Part shown: piece by piece, positions 16,249-18,784 of the stretch | How the letters are laid out: each line of letters opens with the position of its first letter | Numbering within the stretch: the first letter of the stretch is position 1 | Assembly: GCA_002309855.1 (NCBI GenBank) | Contig: DBYD01000052.1 | Span: forward strand, 1 to 18,784 | DNA: 18,784 nt | DNA from: Bacteroidales bacterium UBA1195 | Lineage (GTDB): Bacteria > Bacteroidota > Bacteroidia > Bacteroidales > WCHB1-69 | Direction of reading: 5' to 3' | Translations under genes and position numbers: made by a program | The notes under the pieces: generated by a model | Databases searched by the model: none | Seen by the model: only the letters and a program-made list of their open reading frames with translations | Told to the model about the DNA's origin: nothing

Positions 16249-17415
16249 ATGCACGAAAATTTTGACCATATATGGAATAGAAAAGGAACATCCTGCGTGA
16301 AACATGACATGATGGAGCGGGATTTCGGCCGCAACGACCTGCTACCGATGTGGGTGGCCGACATGGACTTTGCCGTCCCCGACTGCATACTTGACGACCT
16401 GCGCCGACGGCTGGAACATCCAATATTGGGATACACCTTTGGCGGGGAAAGCTACAAGGAGGCAGTCCTGCAATGGCTGGAGACCCGCCATGCCATACGG
16501 GCGATGGCTGAAGAGATTCACTACATTCCCGGTATCGTGGCCGGTATTGCCTTCTGCCTGCAGGCGCTGACCCGCGAAGGGGAGGCGGTGGTGGTGACAA
16601 CTCCGATCTATCCGCCATTCCTGAACCTGCCGCGACACGGGCACAGGGAACTCCGATGCAGTCCGTTACGTGTCCGGAACGGGCGTTTCGCCATTGACTT
16701 CGATGATTTGGAAAAACGACTGCAAGGGGCAAGGCTGTTGATCCTCTCCAACCCGCATAATCCAGGCGGCACAGTGTGGGAGGCCGACATATTACGACAG
16801 ATTGCCGACCTATGCGACCGCCACAAGATAACGGTCATTTCCGATGAAATACATGCCGACCTGACACTACAGGGATTCCATCACACCTCCTATGTCACCG
16901 TTTCCGAAAAGGCACGGAACCATTCCATCACCTTTATCGCCCCGAGCAAAACATTCAACATCGCGGGGCTCTCATCCTCAGTAGCATACATCCCAAACCC
17001 GCAACTCCGAAAAACCTTTTTCGACTACATTGACGGATACGAACTTGCCAACGGAAACATTTTCGCCTACATCGGGGCGGAATCCGCATTCCGCCATGGC
17101 GGACCATGGCTGGCATCGCTGCAAAAATACCTTCAGGAAAATATCGACCATGCCATAGAATACCTGCACCGCGAACTGCCGGCCGTCAATGTCATGCGGC
17201 CGGAGGCCTCATTTCTGTTATGGATGGACTTTTCAGCTTTGGGGCTGCCTCATGCCGAACTGCGCCGAAGGTTCATCCACAACGCACAGGTGGCGCTCAA
17301 CGACGGCACCGCTTTCGGAGGCACCGCTTACGAAGGCTGCTTCCGCATGAATGTTGGCTGTCCGCGCAGTCTGCTTGACGAAGGGCTGCAACGTATTATC
17401 CGCTGCCTATTATGA
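16249..17415 (+). CDS. MalY/PatB family PLP enzyme (putative cystathionine beta-lyase)
   Basis: 388 residues, the standard length for this family. Diagnostic features are the opening F-D-x-x-x-x-R-x-G-T-x-S/C-x-K-x-D pattern, LPMWVADMDF (about 32-41), NPHNPGG at 168-174, SDEIHADL (D199), the PLP lysine in APSKTFNIAGL (K234) and the carboxylate-binding Arg in FRMNVGCPR (R366). The proline-glycine-glycine form of the asparagine motif and the SDEIHADL stretch separate MalY/PatB lyases from ordinary aminotransferases. The expected reaction is beta-elimination of cystathionine or cysteine to pyruvate, ammonia and a thiol, in the cytosol; aminotransferase activity is also known in the family. Upstream lie 120 bases with no exact -7 motif and a purine run AAGGGA only two bases before the ATG. 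The stop codon lies inside the first copy of a 32-base tandem repeat. Confidence 0.9.
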   Translation: MHENFDHIWNRKGTSCVKHDMMERDFGRNDLLPMWVADMDFAVPDCILDDLRRRLEHPILGYTFGGESYKEAVLQWLETRHAIRAMAEEIHYIPGIVAGIAFCLQALTREGEAVVVTTPIYPPFLNLPRHGHRELRCSPLRVRNGRFAIDFDDLEKRLQGARLLILSNPHNPGGTVWEADILRQIADLCDRHKITVISDEIHADLTLQGFHHTSYVTVSEKARNHSITFIAPSKTFNIAGLSSSVAYIPNPQLRKTFFDYIDGYELANGNIFAYIGAESAFRHGGPWLASLQKYLQENIDHAIEYLHRELPAVNVMRPEASFLLWMDFSALGLPHAELRRRFIHNAQVALNDGTAFGGTAYEGCFRMNVGCPRSLLDEGLQRIIRCLL

Positions 17416-17473
17416 CTTTTGCGGAATCAATTCCAAAAAAGTTATGACTTTTGCGGAATCAATTCCAAAAAAG
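17410..17473. repeat. Two perfect tandem copies of a 32-base repeat
   Basis: Positions 17410-17441 and 17442-17473 are identical over all 32 bases. Each begins TTATGACTTTTGCGGAAT and ends TTCCAAAAAAG. The first copy begins inside the last codons of the MalY-like gene: its TTATGA is the final Leu codon plus stop. Each unit holds an inverted repeat, GGAAT-CA-ATTCC, flanked by a T-run and an A-run, and a TTTTG that could serve as a -33 element. A shorter, diverged third unit (TTATATTTTTGC) begins at 17474 and carries the -7 motif of the next gene. The layout suggests a promoter-proximal operator array, or a slippage duplication of one. Confidence 0.9.
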
Positions 17474-17476
17474 TTA

Positions 17477-17484
17477 TATTTTTG
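17477..17484 (+). promoter_or_regulatory. Bacteroidota -7 element (TATTTTTG) before the ATPase gene
   Basis: TATTTTTG matches TAnnTTTG exactly and lies 20 bases before the ATG at 17505. The second repeat copy supplies a TTTG at 17450-17453; the 23-base gap is slightly longer than the usual 19-21. The promoter is thus partly built from the tandem repeat. Confidence 0.55.
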
Positions 17485-17504
17485 CATTGTAAAAATATTA
17501 TGTC

Positions 17505-18638
17505 ATGATAGAAAGACTGCTATATAAATCCATTGAGGATAAATTGTTTAAAGGAAAGATAATTGTCCTTTTGGGAGCGCGTCAGGTGGGAAAGACCACA
17601 TTGTTGAAGCAAATGCTGCAAAAACAGGAGCATGTCCTGTGGCTGAACGGGGATGAGATGCAGGTGCAGAACCTTTTCGACAATGCCTCCGCCGACAGGC
17701 TGCTGTCCGAATTCAACGGCAACAAAATTGTGATATTGGACGAAGCTCAGCGAATCAGAAATATCGGGTTACGGCTGAAACTGGTTGCCGATTCCGACAG
17801 CGACATACAGATAATCGCCACCGGCAGCTCCGCTTTCGAACTCGCCAACAAGGTGAACGAACCTCTGACAGGACGCAAGTGGGAATATCAGCTGTTCCCC
17901 CTGTCGTTCGGTGAAATGGCGGCACATCACGGAAAGATGAAAGAGATGCGCATGCTACCGCACCGCATCATTTACGGGTATTATCCCGAAGTGGTGATGA
18001 ATGACGGTGACGAAATGGAGACACTTAAACTGCTTACCGATGCCTACCTTTACAAGGATATCCTTTCCTGGGAGAATATAAAACATCCTGACAAACTTCA
18101 TACACTGCTGCGTGCATTGGCATACCAGATTGGTTCGCAAGTGTCACTCAACGAATTGGGCCAGATGTGTTCCATGGACAGCAAAACGGTGGAACGATAC
18201 ATTACGCTATTGGAACAGTGCTACATCATTTTCCGGCTGCCGTCCTATTCGCGCAACCTGCGCAACGAACTCAAGACAAGCCGTAAAATCTATTTCTATG
18301 ACAACGGCATCCGCAATGCCCTGATTGCCGATTTCAACGCACCCGAAATCAGACAGGATGTTGGGGCGTTGTGGGAAAACTTTGTCATCTCAGAGCGGAT
18401 GAAAAGTAACGGATACTACCGCCGTTGGGTGAACCGTTATTTCTGGCGCACCAAACAGCAGCAGGAAATAGATTATTTGGAAGAGGGTGGCGGAAAACTC
18501 CATGCATACGAAATCAAATGGAACCCCAAGGCGAAAACCTCTTTCACCAAAACATTCTCAAATGCATATCCCCAAGCTGACTTTCAGGTTGTCACGCCGG
18601 AAAACATCGCGGACTTCCTGCTGCCGGAGCAAAGGTGA
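17505..18638 (+). CDS. AAA-type ATPase with DUF4143 C-terminal domain
   Basis: 377 residues, typical for this Bacteroidota/archaea-wide ATPase group. The N-terminal P-loop domain has Walker A GARQVGKTT (24-32), Walker B IVILDEAQ (75-82) and the sensor-like IIATGSSAFEL (about 105-115). A winged-helix-like segment follows (about 205-250), containing SLNELGQMCSMDSKTVERY. The C-terminal DUF4143 part has GALWENFVISE and a restriction-endonuclease-like triad pattern, D323 and E336-x-K338 in AYEIKWN. The biological role of these ATPases is poorly known; roles in mobile DNA or toxin-like systems have been suggested, and none can be claimed here. The gene has its own promoter within a tandem repeat and looks monocistronic, with a palindromic terminator 34 bases after the stop. 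An apparent alternative ATG at 17500 runs at once into TGA. Confidence 0.93.
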   Translation: MIERLLYKSIEDKLFKGKIIVLLGARQVGKTTLLKQMLQKQEHVLWLNGDEMQVQNLFDNASADRLLSEFNGNKIVILDEAQRIRNIGLRLKLVADSDSDIQIIATGSSAFELANKVNEPLTGRKWEYQLFPLSFGEMAAHHGKMKEMRMLPHRIIYGYYPEVVMNDGDEMETLKLLTDAYLYKDILSWENIKHPDKLHTLLRALAYQIGSQVSLNELGQMCSMDSKTVERYITLLEQCYIIFRLPSYSRNLRNELKTSRKIYFYDNGIRNALIADFNAPEIRQDVGALWENFVISERMKSNGYYRRWVNRYFWRTKQQQEIDYLEEGGGKLHAYEIKWNPKAKTSFTKTFSNAYPQADFQVVTPENIADFLLPEQR

Positions 18639-18672
18639 TTAAGTTCCACAGCGGTTGGGATGACTGAAACTA

Positions 18673-18702
18673 AAGCAGGCCGCAACATGTTGCGGCCTGC
18701 TT
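18673..18702. terminator. Perfect 30-base palindrome, probable bidirectional terminator
   Basis: AAGCAGGCCGCAACA and its exact complement meet at 18687/18688 with no mismatch, giving a long GC-rich stem. It sits 34 bases after the ATPase stop on the plus strand and 22 bases after the stop of the minus-strand gene entering from the right, between convergent genes. T-runs beyond the stem are short (CTTACTAT on the plus strand), so termination efficiency is uncertain. Confidence 0.75.
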
Positions 18703-18724
18703 ACTATGTGTGAAGTGCGTGCAA

Positions 18725-18784
18725 TTAGCACAACTCGTGGATCACAAGGCCAGAGCGCAGCTTGGGCTCGAACCAGGTGGTCTT
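18725..18784 (-). CDS. C-terminal fragment of an unidentified protein
   Basis: The minus strand is open from the right edge to a TAA at 18725-18727 and encodes the last 19 residues TTWFEPKLRSGLVIHELC preceded by Lys. Codon choice matches the other genes, the frame ends just before a palindromic terminator, and the frame is the only sensible one there, so it is probably the 3' end of a real gene running leftwards. I do not recognise the protein from this tail. Confidence 0.6.
   Translation of the reverse strand, partial: KTTWFEPKLRSGLVIHELC

Noticed and set aside
17410..17473. Tandem repeats as a CRISPR array
   Set aside because: The two 32-base copies abut directly with no spacers, and no cas gene is present.

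Overview
The window reads as chromosomal DNA of a Bacteroidota species, most likely order Bacteroidales. The evidence is a PorW/SprE-like lipoprotein of the type IX secretion/gliding apparatus, a bactofilin-AtpZ-AtpI-like cluster, an alpha-2-macroglobulin/PBP1C pair, a DUF4143 ATPase, and several copies of the Bacteroidota -7 promoter motif TAnnTTTG. Genus cannot be fixed from the sequence. Both ends cut through genes.

Left part, minus strand (1-6489). A secreted PKD-like protein is cut by the left edge. To its right is a block transcribed leftwards: PorW-like TPR lipoprotein (5214-2569), bactofilin (2557-2189), AtpZ-like protein (2185-1937), AtpI-like four-helix membrane protein (1956-1501) and a class I aminotransferase (1474-278). 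Its junctions are +11, +3, -20 and +26 bases, so it is probably one operon. It ends at a hairpin built from a small GC-rich interspersed repeat. Upstream of the block lie a TetR-type regulator and a five-helix membrane protein resembling an ECF transporter S component, each with its own -7 element. No ATP synthase genes follow the AtpZ/AtpI-like pair.

Middle part, plus strand (6591-16128). A divergent intergenic region leads into a tight three-gene unit: a lipoprotein alpha/beta hydrolase, a very large alpha-2-macroglobulin lipoprotein with an intact CSEQ thioester, and penicillin-binding protein 1C, which overlaps the macroglobulin stop codon. The macroglobulin/PBP1C pair is a known envelope-defence and repair pairing. 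The hydrolase in front is the less expected member.

Right part (16249-18784). A MalY/PatB-type PLP enzyme is followed by two perfect tandem 32-bp repeats, the first overlapping its stop codon. These lead into a promoter and a DUF4143-type ATPase. A perfect 30-bp palindrome, probably a two-way terminator, separates that gene from the C-terminus of an unidentified minus-strand gene. I found no tRNA, rRNA, CRISPR array, transposase or integrase. The most unusual structures are the hydrolase-macroglobulin-PBP1C unit, the tandem repeats before the ATPase gene, the AtpZ/AtpI-like pair apart from ATP synthase, and the dual-arm repeat at 208-254.
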